Assembly: GCF_016583625.1 (NCBI RefSeq)
Contig: NZ_NRRN01000005.1
Coordinates: 1-64,000, forward strand
Direction of reading: 5' to 3'
DNA: 64,000 nucleotides
Source: Halorhodospira abdelmalekii
Lineage (GTDB): Bacteria > Pseudomonadota > Gammaproteobacteria > Nitrococcales > Halorhodospiraceae
In this document: one piece after another, positions 8,924 through 17,469 of the stretch
Layout of the letters: each line of letters opens with the position of its first letter
How positions within the stretch are numbered: position 1 is the first letter of the stretch
Made by a program: the position numbers and the translations under genes
Notes under the pieces: generated by a model
The model's input: only the letters and a program-made list of their open reading frames with translations
Told to the model about the DNA's origin: nothing
Database searches by the model: none

Positions 8924-10163
8924 CAACAGCATGAACAGTATACAAAAAAATCCTCCCGCCAGAATTGAATATCTCAAGGTACGCAATTTTCGAGCGCTCA
9001 AGGATGTCGAATTCAAACAGCTCACACCGCTAACCGTGCTGCTGGGGCCCAATGGCAGTGGCAAGACTACTGTGTTTGATGTTTTCGCCTTTCTGTCGGA
9101 GTGCTTCGAATCCGGTCTTCGCCGCGCCTGGGACAAACGTGGGCGGGCGAAGGAGTTGAAAACTCGGTGTAGTGACGGGCCGGTCACCATCGAGATCAAA
9201 TATCGAGAGCCGAACTATCCGCTGATTACATACCATTTGGCTGTCGATGAGAAGGACGGCAGGCCGGTAGTGATTGAGGAGTGGCTACAGTGGAGGCGTG
9301 GCAGTTATGGCAAGCCGTTCCGGTTCTTGGATTACAGGGAAGGACGGGGACAAGCAGTTAGCGGTGAGTTACCGGATGAGGACGACCAGCGTATTGAGGT
9401 GCCGCTGAATGCGCCTGATCTGCTGGCGGTCAATGCGTTGGGCCAATTTGCCGAACATCCGCGGGTCTCGGCACTGCGCACTTTCATTACCGGCTGGTAT
9501 GTCTCCTATCTGTCGGCCGATAGTACCCGCGGACAACCAGAATCGGGGCCAGCAGAGCAGTTGAGCAAAAGCGGGGATAATCTCGCCAATGTTGTCCAGT
9601 ATCTGTCCGAACGGCATCCCGACCAATTGGAACAAATCTTCGAAGTGCTGCGGCAACGTGTTCCCCGCGTCGAGCGGGTGTTGTCCGAGACCATGCCGGA
9701 CGGCCGGCTGCTGCTGCAGATCAAGGACGCTCCGTTCAGTCATCCAGTGTTGGCCCGCTTCGCCTCTGACGGCACGCTCAAGATGCTGGCCTACCTAGTC
9801 CTTCTTTACGACCCGGCGCCGCCACCCTTTATCGGGATTGAGGAGCCGGAGAATTTCCTCCATCCCCGCCTGCTGCCCGAATTGGCCGAGGAGTGTCGGG
9901 CGGCCACCGCGAGAACGCAGTTGCTGGCGACGAGCCACTCTCCCTTCTTCTTGAACGCCCTCAAACCGGAGGAGGTGCGCGTGCTGTGGCGGAATGAACA
10001 AGGTTATACGCAGGCCCGACGGGCCGCGGATCTGCCGGGTGTGAGCGAGTTTATGGCCGAGGGTGCACTGCTCGGGCATCTGTGGATGGAGGGTCAGCTT
10101 GGTGTGGGGGATCCACTGACCAACCAGGGCGGTCCCACCCGGCCTGTTGGAGGGCAATCATAA
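8916..10163 (+). CDS. AAA ATPase of the RecF/OLD-like type, candidate defence protein
   Basis: 415-residue ATPase with ABC/SMC-like organisation: Walker [10 protein letters not shown] (about 44-52), a long helical insert, and the acidic Walker [14 protein letters not shown] (about 305-317) followed by the H-motif [10 protein letters not shown] (about 337-346). This matches the AAA_21/RecF-like branch found in OLD-type and other two-gene phage-defence systems. The ATG at 8916 is preceded by AGGGGAGAA and overlaps the hsdR stop by 8 bp, so it is coupled to the restriction operon. Its own stop overlaps the start of the DUF4276 gene. It lacks a C-terminal TOPRIM nuclease domain, which the next gene probably supplies. 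Function as a defence ATPase is inferred from pairing and location. Confidence 0.85.
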   Translation: MHNNSMNSIQKNPPARIEYLKVRNFRALKDVEFKQLTPLTVLLGPNGSGKTTVFDVFAFLSECFESGLRRAWDKRGRAKELKTRCSDGPVTIEIKYREPNYPLITYHLAVDEKDGRPVVIEEWLQWRRGSYGKPFRFLDYREGRGQAVSGELPDEDDQRIEVPLNAPDLLAVNALGQFAEHPRVSALRTFITGWYVSYLSADSTRGQPESGPAEQLSKSGDNLANVVQYLSERHPDQLEQIFEVLRQRVPRVERVLSETMPDGRLLLQIKDAPFSHPVLARFASDGTLKMLAYLVLLYDPAPPPFIGIEEPENFLHPRLLPELAEECRAATARTQLLATSHSPFFLNALKPEEVRVLWRNEQGYTQARRAADLPGVSEFMAEGALLGHLWMEGQLGVGDPLTNQGGPTRPVGGQS

Positions 10164-10780
10164 TGTCCGCACTGCACTTCGAACTTCTGGTGGAAGAGCC
10201 TTCCATGGAAGCCTTTCTGAACAGCTTACTACCCCGGTTGTTGCCACAAGATCGAAGCTTTCGAGTGTATCCCTTCCAGGGTAAAAAGGATTTGCTGGGT
10301 AAATTGCAAAACCGCCTGCGGGGTTATGCCGCGTGGTTGCCGGAGAACTATCGGGTTGTCGTGGTCGTTGATCGAGACGAAGACGACTGTCATCAGCTTA
10401 AGGACCGGCTGGACTCGATCAGTGCCAGTGCGGGCCTTCGTAGCCGAACCGCGACGGGTGATGACCGATGGCAAGTCGTTAATCGGATTGCTATAGAGGA
10501 ATTGGAGGCCTGGTATTTTGGTGATTGGGAGGCGGTACGCGAAGTCTATTCGCGGGTGCCGGCCAACATTCCCAATCGGCAAGGATTTCGTGATCCTGAT
10601 GCGATTACGGGCGGCACCTGGGAGGCTTTTGAGCGGATTCTTCAGCGGCACCGCTATTTCGAGACTGGACTGCGGAAAGTAGAAGCGGCCCGTGCGCTGG
10701 GGCAGGTTGTTGACCCAGTGCGTTCAACCTCACGCAGCTTTTCGCTGTTCTGCGCAACGCTCATCGGAGCAACGCCGTGA
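10163..10780 (+). CDS. DUF4276 protein, TOPRIM-like partner of the AAA ATPase
   Basis: 205-residue DUF4276 protein. It has the TOPRIM-like arrangement of a conserved acidic start (ELLVEEPSMEAFL, near 8-20), a hydrophobic strand ending in acidic residues (VVVVVDRDEDDC, near 64-75) and a third conserved patch IEELEAWYFGDW (near 110-121). These could form the metal site of a nuclease; this is inferred from the pattern. Start and stop codons of this gene and the preceding ATPase share bases, so the two are made together. ATPase + DUF4276 pairs recur in defence loci next to type I restriction genes. A GTG one base inside its stop opens the HsdR-like remnant that follows. Confidence 0.8.
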   Translation: MSALHFELLVEEPSMEAFLNSLLPRLLPQDRSFRVYPFQGKKDLLGKLQNRLRGYAAWLPENYRVVVVVDRDEDDCHQLKDRLDSISASAGLRSRTATGDDRWQVVNRIAIEELEAWYFGDWEAVREVYSRVPANIPNRQGFRDPDAITGGTWEAFERILQRHRYFETGLRKVEAARALGQVVDPVRSTSRSFSLFCATLIGATP

Positions 10781-10866
10781 ATGAAGCAATGGTCGAACAG
10801 GCCGCCCTCTGTTGGCTGGAGGCACTGGGATTCGATATCCTAAAAGGGACGGATGAGATCTTCTAA
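10777..10866 (+). pseudogene. N-terminal remnant of a second HsdR-like gene
   Basis: A 29-codon frame opens with GTG overlapping the DUF4276 stop. Its product (VNEAMVEQAALCWLEALGFD, then ILKGTDEIF) looks like the start of another HsdR subfamily, whose members commonly begin with E-Q-A-A-L-x-W-L-E-x-L-G-Y. It stops at TAA (10864-10866) inside a hairpin. Interpretation: the ATPase/DUF4276 pair once sat inside a different type I operon, with hsdR next in line, and all but the first codons was deleted or replaced. The short peptide is too small to function as a restriction subunit. A chance match is possible but unlikely given the length of the similarity and the conserved position. Confidence 0.6.
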
Positions 10867-10879
10867 AGATCTCGTTTTT
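10855..10879 (+). terminator. Rho-independent terminator ending the defence operon
   Basis: Perfect 8-bp stem GAGATCTT/AAGATCTC (10855-10862, 10866-10873) around a 3-nt loop, followed by G and five T. It ends the hsdR-ATPase-DUF4276 transcript and contains the stop codon of the HsdR-like remnant. Confidence 0.7.
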
Positions 10880-10961
10880 AGCATTTATTATCAATGGGTT
10901 AGTGGCAAACGGTGGGGTTTTTCGAGGCACCCTCCGGTCTTTTGGGTCGCAGGAGTAGGCC

Positions 10962-13900
10962 ATGGCGGACAGCCGAGCGATGGTAGAGCGCTGGCAGTTC
11001 TGGATCGACCGGGGCGGCACCTTCACCGATGTCATCGCCCGTGTCCCCGATGGGCGTCTGATCGCCCGCAAGTTCCTCTCCGAGAACCCGGAGCAGTACA
11101 GCGACGCGGCCCTCCACGGGATCCGCGCCATCCTTGGCCTCCCTGCTGACGCCCCGATCCCGGCCGAGCGGATTGAGGCGGTGCGCATGGGCACCACGGT
11201 GGCGACCAACGCCCTGCTTGAGCACCGCGGCGAGCCCACCGTGCTCGCCATCACCGAGGGGTTCGCCGATCAGTTGCGCATCGGCTATCAGCACCGCCCG
11301 GATCTCTTCGACCGCCGGGTGCGCCTGCCGCAGATGCTCTACTCGGAGGTCCTGGAGGTCCCCGAGCGCCTGGGTGCCGACGGCGCGGTGGTCCGCCCGC
11401 TGGATGAGGCCTGCGTGCGCGAGCGCCTGGCCGCCGCCCACGGTGCCGGCTACCGGGCGCTGGCGGTGGTGCTCATGCACGCCTGGCGGGATGCTGGGCA
11501 CGAGCAGGCGGTGGCGCGCATCGCCCGCGAGGTGGGTTTTACGCAGGTCTCCACCAGTGCGGAGGCCGCCGCTGTGATGAAGATCGTTGGCCGCGGTGAC
11601 ACCGCCGTGGTGGATGCCTACCTCTCGCCGGTGCTGCGCCGCTACGTCGACCGCCTGGCCGCGGAGCTGGGCGATGTGCCGTTGCTGTTCATGCAGTCTA
11701 ACGGTGGGTTGACCAGCGCGGCGCACTTTCAGGGCAAGGACGCCATCCTCTCGGGTCCGGCCGGCGGGATCGTCGGGGCGGTGCGCACGGCGGCGATGGC
11801 CGGGTTCGAGCGGCTGATCAGCTTCGACATGGGTGGGACATCGACCGACGTAGCCCACTACGACGGCGCCTATGAGCGCACCTTCGAGACCGAGATCGCC
11901 GGCAACCGCATCCGCGCGCCGATGATGCAGATTCACACCGTCGCTGCTGGCGGTGGCTCCATCTGCCACTTCGACGGCATGAAGTATCGGGTCGGCCCGG
12001 ACTCCGCTGGCGCCGATCCGGGACCAGCGGCCTATCGCCGGGGTGGCCCGTTGACCGTCACCGACTGCAACGTCCTGCTTGGCCTGATCCGGCCGGCGTT
12101 CTTCCCGCACCTCTTCGGTCCTGAGGCTGATCAGCCGCTGGATGCCGACGGGGTTCGCCAGGGCTTTGCCGAACTCGCCGAGCGAATCCGCGCCGAGACG
12201 GGTGACGCCCGCGATCCGGTGGCGGTCGCCGCCGGCTTCCGGCGCATCGCCGTGGAGAACATGGCGCAGGCGATCAAGCGCATCTCGGTACAGCGCGGCC
12301 ACGATGTGACCCGCTACGCCCTCAACTGCTTCGGCGGCGCCGGCGGTCAGCACGCCTGTGCCGTGGCCGACTGCCTGGGCATCCGCACCGTCTTCATCCA
12401 TCCGCTCGCGGGTGTGCTCTCGGCCTACGGCATGGGCCTGGCCGATATCACCGCCATGGCCCAGCGCAGCGTGGAGGCGCCGTTGGAGCCGGCCAGCGCG
12501 CCGCTGCTTGAGCGCGTCATCGACGAGCTCACCGCCGAGGTGCGGGCCGAGCTGGCCGAGCAGGGGCTGGCCGCCGCTGCAGCGACGGTGCGCGTGCAGG
12601 CACACATCCGCTACGCCGGCACCGACACCGCGCTGGTCGTCCCCGGTGGTACGGATCTGGCCGCCCTGGACGAGGCCTTCGCCCGGGTGCACCGGCAGCG
12701 CTTTGGCTTTGTACTGGAGGAGCGCCCGCGGGTGATTGAGGCGCTCAGCGTCGAGGCGATCCACCGCGCTGCGGCCGTGGAGCCCCCAGGCGACGAGGCG
12801 CCGTCGCCGGCCGAATTGCCGCAGCCGTTGGCCCGGGTGCAGGCCTGGGACGGGCAGCAGATGGTCGAGCAACCGGTCTACGCCCGCGCCGACCTGGTGC
12901 CGGGCATGCACATCCCGGGACCGGCGATCCTCCAGGAGGAGAACGCCACCACGGTGATCGATGCCGGCTGGGAGGGCGAGGTCACCGCCTGCGATCATCT
13001 GATCCTGCGCCGCTCGGTGACCGCCGGGGAGGTGGCGCCGGCGCAGACGACGCGGGTGGACACCCGCCGTCCCGATCCGGTGCTGCTTGAGGTCTTCAAC
13101 AACCTCTTCCGCTCCATCGCCGAGCAGATGGGGACGACGCTCGCCGGCACCGCGCAGTCGGTGAACATCAAGGAGCGGCTCGACTTCTCCTGCGCGCTCT
13201 TTGATGCCGAGGCGAACCTGGTGGCCAACGCGCCGCACATCCCGGTCCACCTCGGCTCGATGTCGGAATCGGTGCGCGCCATCCTGCGCGCCCGTGGCGC
13301 GAGCATGCGTCCCGGCGATGTCTACCTGCTCAACGACCCGTACCACGGCGGCACTCACCTGCCGGATCTCACGGCGGTGACGCCGGTCTTCTCCGCGGAT
13401 GGCGACGAGCTGCTCTTCTTCTGCGCCAGCCGCGGCCACCACGCCGATGTAGGCGGTCGCACGCCGGGGTCGATGCCGGCGGACTCCACCTGCGTGAGCG
13501 AGGAGGGGGTGCTCATCAACAACCTCCAGGTCGTCGCCGAGGGGCGCTTGCTGGAAGAGGCGTTCACCGCGGCAATGAGCGCCGGGCCGTATCCGGCGCG
13601 CAACGTGGCGCAGAACGTCGCCGACCTGAAGGCGCAGATCGCTGCCAACGAGAAGGGCGTGACGGAGCTGCGGCGCATGGTCGAACAGTTCGGCCTGCCG
13701 GTGGTCCAGGCCTACATGGGGTTCGTCCAGGAGAACGCCGCTGAGCATGTGCGCCGGATCATCGATGGGCTCAGCGACGGTGACTTCACCGTCGAGATGG
13801 ACAATGGGGCGCAGATCTGCGTGGCGGTGCGCCCTGATCACGCCGCCCGCCGGGTGCGTATCGACTTTGCCGGGACGTCGGAGCAGCTGACGCAGAGCAA

Positions 13901-14603
13901 CTTCAATGCGCCGCTGGCCATCACCCGGGCGGCGACGCTCTACGTCTTCCGCACGCTGGTCGATGACGACATCCCGCTCAACGACGGCTGCCTGCAACCG
14001 CTGGAGATCGTCGTGCCGGAGGGCTCGATGCTCAACCCGCGCCATCCGGCGGCTGTGGTCGCTGGCAACGTGGAGACCTCCCAGGCGGTCACCGATGCCC
14101 TCTACGGGGCATTGGGGGCAATGGCCGCCAGCCAGGGCACCATGAACAACCTGACCTTCGGCAACCAGCGCCACCAGTACTACGAGACCCTCTGTGGCGG
14201 TGCCGGGGCCGGGCCGGGATTCGCCGGCAGCTCGGCGGTGCACACGCACATGACCAACTCGCGCCTGACCGACCCGGAGGTCCTCGAGTGGCGCTACCCG
14301 GTGCGCGTCGAGCGTTTCGCCATCCGCCACGGCAGCGGCGGCGCCGGGGCGTATCCCGGCGGGGATGGTGTAATCCGGCGGCTGCGCTTCCTCGAGCCGA
14401 TGACGGTGGTTACGCTGATGAACCGGCGTCGGGTGCCGCCCTTCGGGCTGGCCGGAGGCGGAGACGCGGCGTGCGGGCGCAATGCCGTCGAGCGCAGCGA
14501 CGGCAGCGTCGAGGAGCTGCCGGGCACCGCCATCCGGGAGCTCGGGGCGGGTGACCAGATCGTTATCGAGACTCCCGGTGGGGGCGGATACGGGGCCGCC
14601 TGA
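10962..14603 (+). CDS. Fused hydantoinase A/B, 5-oxoprolinase family
   Basis: 1213-residue protein of the ATP-dependent 5-oxoprolinase/hydantoinase family, which hydrolyses cyclic amides such as 5-oxoproline or hydantoins to amino acids in the cytoplasm. The HyuA-like half (about 1-690) has the phosphate-binding turns DRGGTFTDV (near 16-24) and [10 protein letters not shown] (near 288-297). The HyuB-like half (about 695-1210) has [14 protein letters not shown] and the C-terminal [10 protein letters not shown]. This single-chain form is typical of bacterial and eukaryotic 5-oxoprolinases; the exact substrate cannot be told. RBS GCAGGAG precedes the ATG. It stands alone between the defence operon and the second attC-like site, with no transporter or peptidase partner nearby, so its role here is unclear. 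Confidence 0.92.
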   Translation: MADSRAMVERWQFWIDRGGTFTDVIARVPDGRLIARKFLSENPEQYSDAALHGIRAILGLPADAPIPAERIEAVRMGTTVATNALLEHRGEPTVLAITEGFADQLRIGYQHRPDLFDRRVRLPQMLYSEVLEVPERLGADGAVVRPLDEACVRERLAAAHGAGYRALAVVLMHAWRDAGHEQAVARIAREVGFTQVSTSAEAAAVMKIVGRGDTAVVDAYLSPVLRRYVDRLAAELGDVPLLFMQSNGGLTSAAHFQGKDAILSGPAGGIVGAVRTAAMAGFERLISFDMGGTSTDVAHYDGAYERTFETEIAGNRIRAPMMQIHTVAAGGGSICHFDGMKYRVGPDSAGADPGPAAYRRGGPLTVTDCNVLLGLIRPAFFPHLFGPEADQPLDADGVRQGFAELAERIRAETGDARDPVAVAAGFRRIAVENMAQAIKRISVQRGHDVTRYALNCFGGAGGQHACAVADCLGIRTVFIHPLAGVLSAYGMGLADITAMAQRSVEAPLEPASAPLLERVIDELTAEVRAELAEQGLAAAAATVRVQAHIRYAGTDTALVVPGGTDLAALDEAFARVHRQRFGFVLEERPRVIEALSVEAIHRAAAVEPPGDEAPSPAELPQPLARVQAWDGQQMVEQPVYARADLVPGMHIPGPAILQEENATTVIDAGWEGEVTACDHLILRRSVTAGEVAPAQTTRVDTRRPDPVLLEVFNNLFRSIAEQMGTTLAGTAQSVNIKERLDFSCALFDAEANLVANAPHIPVHLGSMSESVRAILRARGASMRPGDVYLLNDPYHGGTHLPDLTAVTPVFSADGDELLFFCASRGHHADVGGRTPGSMPADSTCVSEEGVLINNLQVVAEGRLLEEAFTAAMSAGPYPARNVAQNVADLKAQIAANEKGVTELRRMVEQFGLPVVQAYMGFVQENAAEHVRRIIDGLSDGDFTVEMDNGAQICVAVRPDHAARRVRIDFAGTSEQLTQSNFNAPLAITRAATLYVFRTLVDDDIPLNDGCLQPLEIVVPEGSMLNPRHPAAVVAGNVETSQAVTDALYGALGAMAASQGTMNNLTFGNQRHQYYETLCGGAGAGPGFAGSSAVHTHMTNSRLTDPEVLEWRYPVRVERFAIRHGSGGAGAYPGGDGVIRRLRFLEPMTVVTLMNRRRVPPFGLAGGGDAACGRNAVERSDGSVEELPGTAIRELGAGDQIVIETPGGGGYGAA

Positions 14604-14686
14604 GCGCCGCCCCCGGGCTGTTCGGTGGTATCAGGGTTGCTTGTCCCGGTTCCCCCCGGCCCCCGGTTCCACCCGGTTCCCCAGAT

Positions 14687-14746
14687 CCATAACAAGTCAC
14701 GCCGCGCGGACGCGCTAAGGCGTATCGGTGCACTTTAACGGGAGGC
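14687..14746 (+). mobile_element. attC-like recombination site (second, degenerate)
   Basis: 60-bp copy of the site at 1143-1202, in the same orientation: 43 of 53 positions agree over the left and central parts, including CGCGGACGCGCTAA. The left arm CCATAAC is preserved; the right arm has drifted to GGGAGGC, lacking the GTT needed at an active attC crossover. The two copies bound 13.5 kb of restriction, ATPase/DUF4276 and hydantoinase genes. A TTGACA promoter element starts at the next base. Confidence 0.6.
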
Positions 14747-14774
14747 TTGACAGCTGCAGGTTAGCGGCTACACT
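14747..14774 (+). promoter_or_regulatory. Sigma70-type promoter upstream of the T6SS cluster
   Basis: TTGACA (14747-14752), 16-bp spacer, TACACT (14769-14774). The -35 is a perfect match, the -10 4/6. Directly downstream are a small frame with a strong RBS (14864) and tssA (15052), so this probably drives at least the first T6SS genes. It abuts the attC-like site. Confidence 0.6.
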
Positions 14775-14863
14775 TGTGAACCGTCCCTTTCGGGCCAGAT
14801 CAGGAAGATCGGCCAGGGAACGTGAACCGATCAAGGATCGGTGAAGATCAAGGATCAAGGAGT

Positions 14864-15046
14864 ATGGCGATGGAACGCCTCATGCGTCCGATACCTCTCT
14901 TAGGCGGACTGCTGCCGCTACGCAGCTTCCCCCGTGCTTTTCTCATCCTGCTCTCGCACTTCTACGCTCTACTTGCCTGGATGGCGCTCGGCAGTGCCGC
15001 CTTGGCCAGGTCGCGGTGGACGCTGCCGGGGTGGGTGGTGCGGTGA
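14864..15046 (+). CDS. Possible small hydrophobic leader protein upstream of tssA
   Basis: 60-residue frame with an ATG after an AAGGAG ribosome binding site (14856-14861), ending just before tssA. The product has arginines near the start (MAMERLMRP) and a hydrophobic stretch AFLILLSHFYALLAWMALGS (about 25-44) that could be a membrane segment or signal. It resembles no family I know. It could be a real small membrane protein, a leader coupling translation to tssA, or a chance frame. The RBS and position are the only support. Confidence 0.35.
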   Translation: MAMERLMRPIPLLGGLLPLRSFPRAFLILLSHFYALLAWMALGSAALARSRWTLPGWVVR

Positions 15047-15051
15047 AGAGC

Positions 15052-16599
15052 ATGGAAACAACGATCCTAACCGACTCACAAGAGTGTTTTGGCCCTTACG
15101 ACTTGCCGGCTGCCGTCTTGGCACCCTTACCGGCGGGGGTGGCGGCGGCCCCTAGCGATCCGAAGCACGGGCTGCGTTTCATGCGTCTGCAGCAGGAGCT
15201 GCAGCGTCTCGACGGTACCGATTTTGCCTGGGTTGCCGAGGAGGCCATCGCCCTGCTGGCAACGGAGGGCAAAGATCTGCGGGTGCTCGGCTATCTCTGT
15301 CTGAGTGCGCTCCAGCAGCACGGCGTGACTGGGCTGAGAGCCGGTTTGGCAGCTCTGCGCGAGACCCTTGTACGCTTTGCCGCTGAGCTCTATCCGCAGC
15401 GTGAACAGGGGCAGCGGGCGGCGATCGAGTGGCTGAGTCAGCAGCGCTTGCTCGCCTTTTTGAGGCAGGCGGCGGAGCAGGCGGCGAGCAGTGCCGAACT
15501 GGCGGCACTGAGCAGCGAGGTGGCGGCAGTGGAGCAAGTGATTGCCACCCACTTTGCCGAGTCGCCAGAGCCGCCAAGCCTCAGGGCGCTGCGTGATGTC
15601 ATTGCGCGCTACCGCAGCGCGCCGGCAGTCGATCGGATGAGGGGGGCAAGCGAGTCTGCCGCTGTAGCCTCATTCTCTGCGCAATCGGCCTGGTCTGCGG
15701 CAGGGAGTGCTTCGGGCGATTCTTCTGGTGCCCCTCTTGCCTCCGGTAACCCCGGTAACCCCAGTAACCCCCGTGACATTGCGAGTGTCGACGCTTCCGG
15801 TGCTGGTGGCGAACCGGACGGTGGCAAGCCGGATGGGGGTGGCGAAGGGGCAGCGGGCAGGGCAACCAGTCAGGGCTCCGCAATCGGCGCAAAGAGTGTT
15901 TTAGAGTCGTCGCAAGAGTCGATTGGTCAATCGGACGAGCCCCCTGACAGCGAACGCAGCTTGGGAAGACAGCTGCGAGTCATCCTCGACTACCTGCGCG
16001 AGCGTCAAGAGTGGGGGCGCATGGTGGCGCTGAGCCGTGCCTGGAAGTGGGGCGGCTTAGGGGAGTTGGGCGCGCTGGCCACCGCCGGCCGCCTGCCTTT
16101 CGAGCCGCCGCGGGCGCCCTCGCTGCAGGCGATTCATACGGCCCTAGAAGGGCGTGACTGGCAGGGCGCCTTCTTAGCGGCTGAGCGCGCCTTTCTGGAA
16201 CCGGGCGGGCATCTCCACTTGGGCATCCAGGCGGCAGCTGAGCGGGCCGCGCAAGGCATGGAGCGCGCCGATCTAGCTGCCCGGTTGCGCCATGAGAGTC
16301 GCGGGCTCGCCGAGCGCTTTCCGGAGCTGGTACAACTGACCTTCGTCGACGGCACCCCGCTGTTGCCGGCGGGCGAGCAGGCGTGGTTTGCAGCGCTGAC
16401 AGCCAATCCAGCTCCGGATCTGACCCCAACCCTAAACTCAAGCCCAAACCCAGGCCCAAATCCGGGCTCTAGTCCGAGTTCAGCGGCGAGTTCAACCGTG
16501 CACCCGACGAGTGTGCCGGCGACCGCAACCCTGACCGCCGGTGAGGGCGCGCAACTGACGCTGCACGTCCAGGCCCGCATTGAGGTGACAACGGCTTGA
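15052..16599 (+). CDS. tssA: Type VI secretion protein TssA
   Basis: 515-residue TssA with an N-terminal ImpA_N domain (about 15-150), marked by YPQREQGQRAAIEWLSQQRLL, the LYP...d...R..ALeWL pattern of the family. TssA caps the growing sheath and primes tube assembly from the baseplate. The central part (about 190-310) is a low-complexity Ser/Gly/Ala/Pro/Asp region; the C-terminal part (about 315-460) is helical with RQLRVILDYLRERQEWGRMV, followed by a repetitive Pro/Asn/Ser tail (NSSPNPGPNPGSSPSS). A start at the ATG at 15052 is preferred over the upstream GTG because a GAAGAG precedes it. First tss gene of the cluster; the 157-bp gap to tssB holds an octamer repeat. Confidence 0.85.
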   Translation: METTILTDSQECFGPYDLPAAVLAPLPAGVAAAPSDPKHGLRFMRLQQELQRLDGTDFAWVAEEAIALLATEGKDLRVLGYLCLSALQQHGVTGLRAGLAALRETLVRFAAELYPQREQGQRAAIEWLSQQRLLAFLRQAAEQAASSAELAALSSEVAAVEQVIATHFAESPEPPSLRALRDVIARYRSAPAVDRMRGASESAAVASFSAQSAWSAAGSASGDSSGAPLASGNPGNPSNPRDIASVDASGAGGEPDGGKPDGGGEGAAGRATSQGSAIGAKSVLESSQESIGQSDEPPDSERSLGRQLRVILDYLRERQEWGRMVALSRAWKWGGLGELGALATAGRLPFEPPRAPSLQAIHTALEGRDWQGAFLAAERAFLEPGGHLHLGIQAAAERAAQGMERADLAARLRHESRGLAERFPELVQLTFVDGTPLLPAGEQAWFAALTANPAPDLTPTLNSSPNPGPNPGSSPSSAASSTVHPTSVPATATLTAGEGAQLTLHVQARIEVTTA

Positions 16600-16656
16600 G
16601 GAGGCGTATGGCACTATCCAGCGTTAACCAACGAGCCGTGGTGGCACCTACCAAGG

Positions 16657-16688
16657 AGCCGTGTAGCCGTGTAGCCGTGTAGCCGTGT
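16657..16688. repeat. Octanucleotide tandem repeat, four copies, upstream of tssB
   Basis: Four perfect copies of AGCCGTGT in the tssA-tssB intergenic space, with a fifth started at 16689. The unit is not a multiple of three and lies 68 bp before the tssB start, so copy number changes would alter leader length rather than reading frame. Confidence 0.9.
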
Positions 16689-16755
16689 AGCGGTGCAGCA
16701 CCAACTAAGGACCCCAAGGAACCGCGTAGCAAACCACCAAGGAGAGGTGAGCCCG

Positions 16756-17469
16756 ATGGGCAGTTATCAACAGGAAGTTCCGAAATCACGCGTCAACATC
16801 ACGGTTGACGTCCAAAGTGGGCAGGCGAAAAAGACCCTCGAGTTGCCGCTGAAGCTGCTGCTGCTGGGCGACTACAGCAACGGCGGGGCCGAAGGCCGGA
16901 TTGCCGAGCGCGAACGCATCCGGGTCGATAAGCACAATCTTGATGCGGTGCTGGCCAGTCTCTGCCCGCGTTTACAGATCCGCGTCGACAACACCTTTGC
17001 CAAGGATGGCAGCCAGGTCGGCGTCGATCTGACCTTTGACCGTTTCGAGGCCTTCGGCCCGGAGGCCGTCGCCCGCGCCATTCCGCAGGTCGATAACCTG
17101 TTGGCGATGCGCAATCTGCTTAAAGATCTGCGCTCCAACGTCCTCGATAACGCCAAGTTTCGTCGTGAGCTTGAACGCATCGTGCGCAATCAGCAGGAGC
17201 TGGCAGCGGTTCGCGGCGAGTTGATGCGCATTGCACCGCTGGAGAGTGCTGCGTGGCCGGGGGGTGAAGCCGCAGCGCCAGATGATGCAACGGCCACCAC
17301 CGACCCTGCTGACGTCGCTGACGCTGCTGCCCCTGCTGGCAATGCTGCCCCCGCCGGTGCCACCGTTGCCGCCAATGCCGCCAACACCACCGCTGCCGCC
17401 AACACTGGCGATGCGCCCGCGAGCGCCGATCTGCCCGCAAGCACCGACATTCTTCCGCAATCGCAATGA
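16756..17469 (+). CDS. tssB: Type VI secretion sheath protein TssB (VipA)
   Basis: 237-residue small sheath subunit TssB/VipA. With TssC it forms the contractile sheath around the Hcp tube in the cytoplasm. The N-terminus MGSYQQEVPKSRVNI, the strand LPLKLLLLGDYS and the segment FEAFGPEAVARAIPQVDNLL are family hallmarks. The family is normally 160-175 residues; here the conserved part ends near 160 and is followed by about 70 residues rich in Ala, Thr, Asp and Asn (repeats like NAAPAGATVAANAANTTAAA), with no known counterpart. The start at 16756 has GGAGAGGTGAG upstream. The gene overlaps tssC by ATGA, so sheath halves are co-translated. Confidence 0.93.
   Translation: MGSYQQEVPKSRVNITVDVQSGQAKKTLELPLKLLLLGDYSNGGAEGRIAERERIRVDKHNLDAVLASLCPRLQIRVDNTFAKDGSQVGVDLTFDRFEAFGPEAVARAIPQVDNLLAMRNLLKDLRSNVLDNAKFRRELERIVRNQQELAAVRGELMRIAPLESAAWPGGEAAAPDDATATTDPADVADAAAPAGNAAPAGATVAANAANTTAAANTGDAPASADLPASTDILPQSQ

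Noticed and set aside
10899-14330. Long reverse-strand open frame (1143 codons) opposite the hydantoinase
   Set aside because: It has the Arg/Gly/His/Asp-rich composition of antisense high-GC coding sequence and no family features, while the forward frame is a clear hydantoinase.
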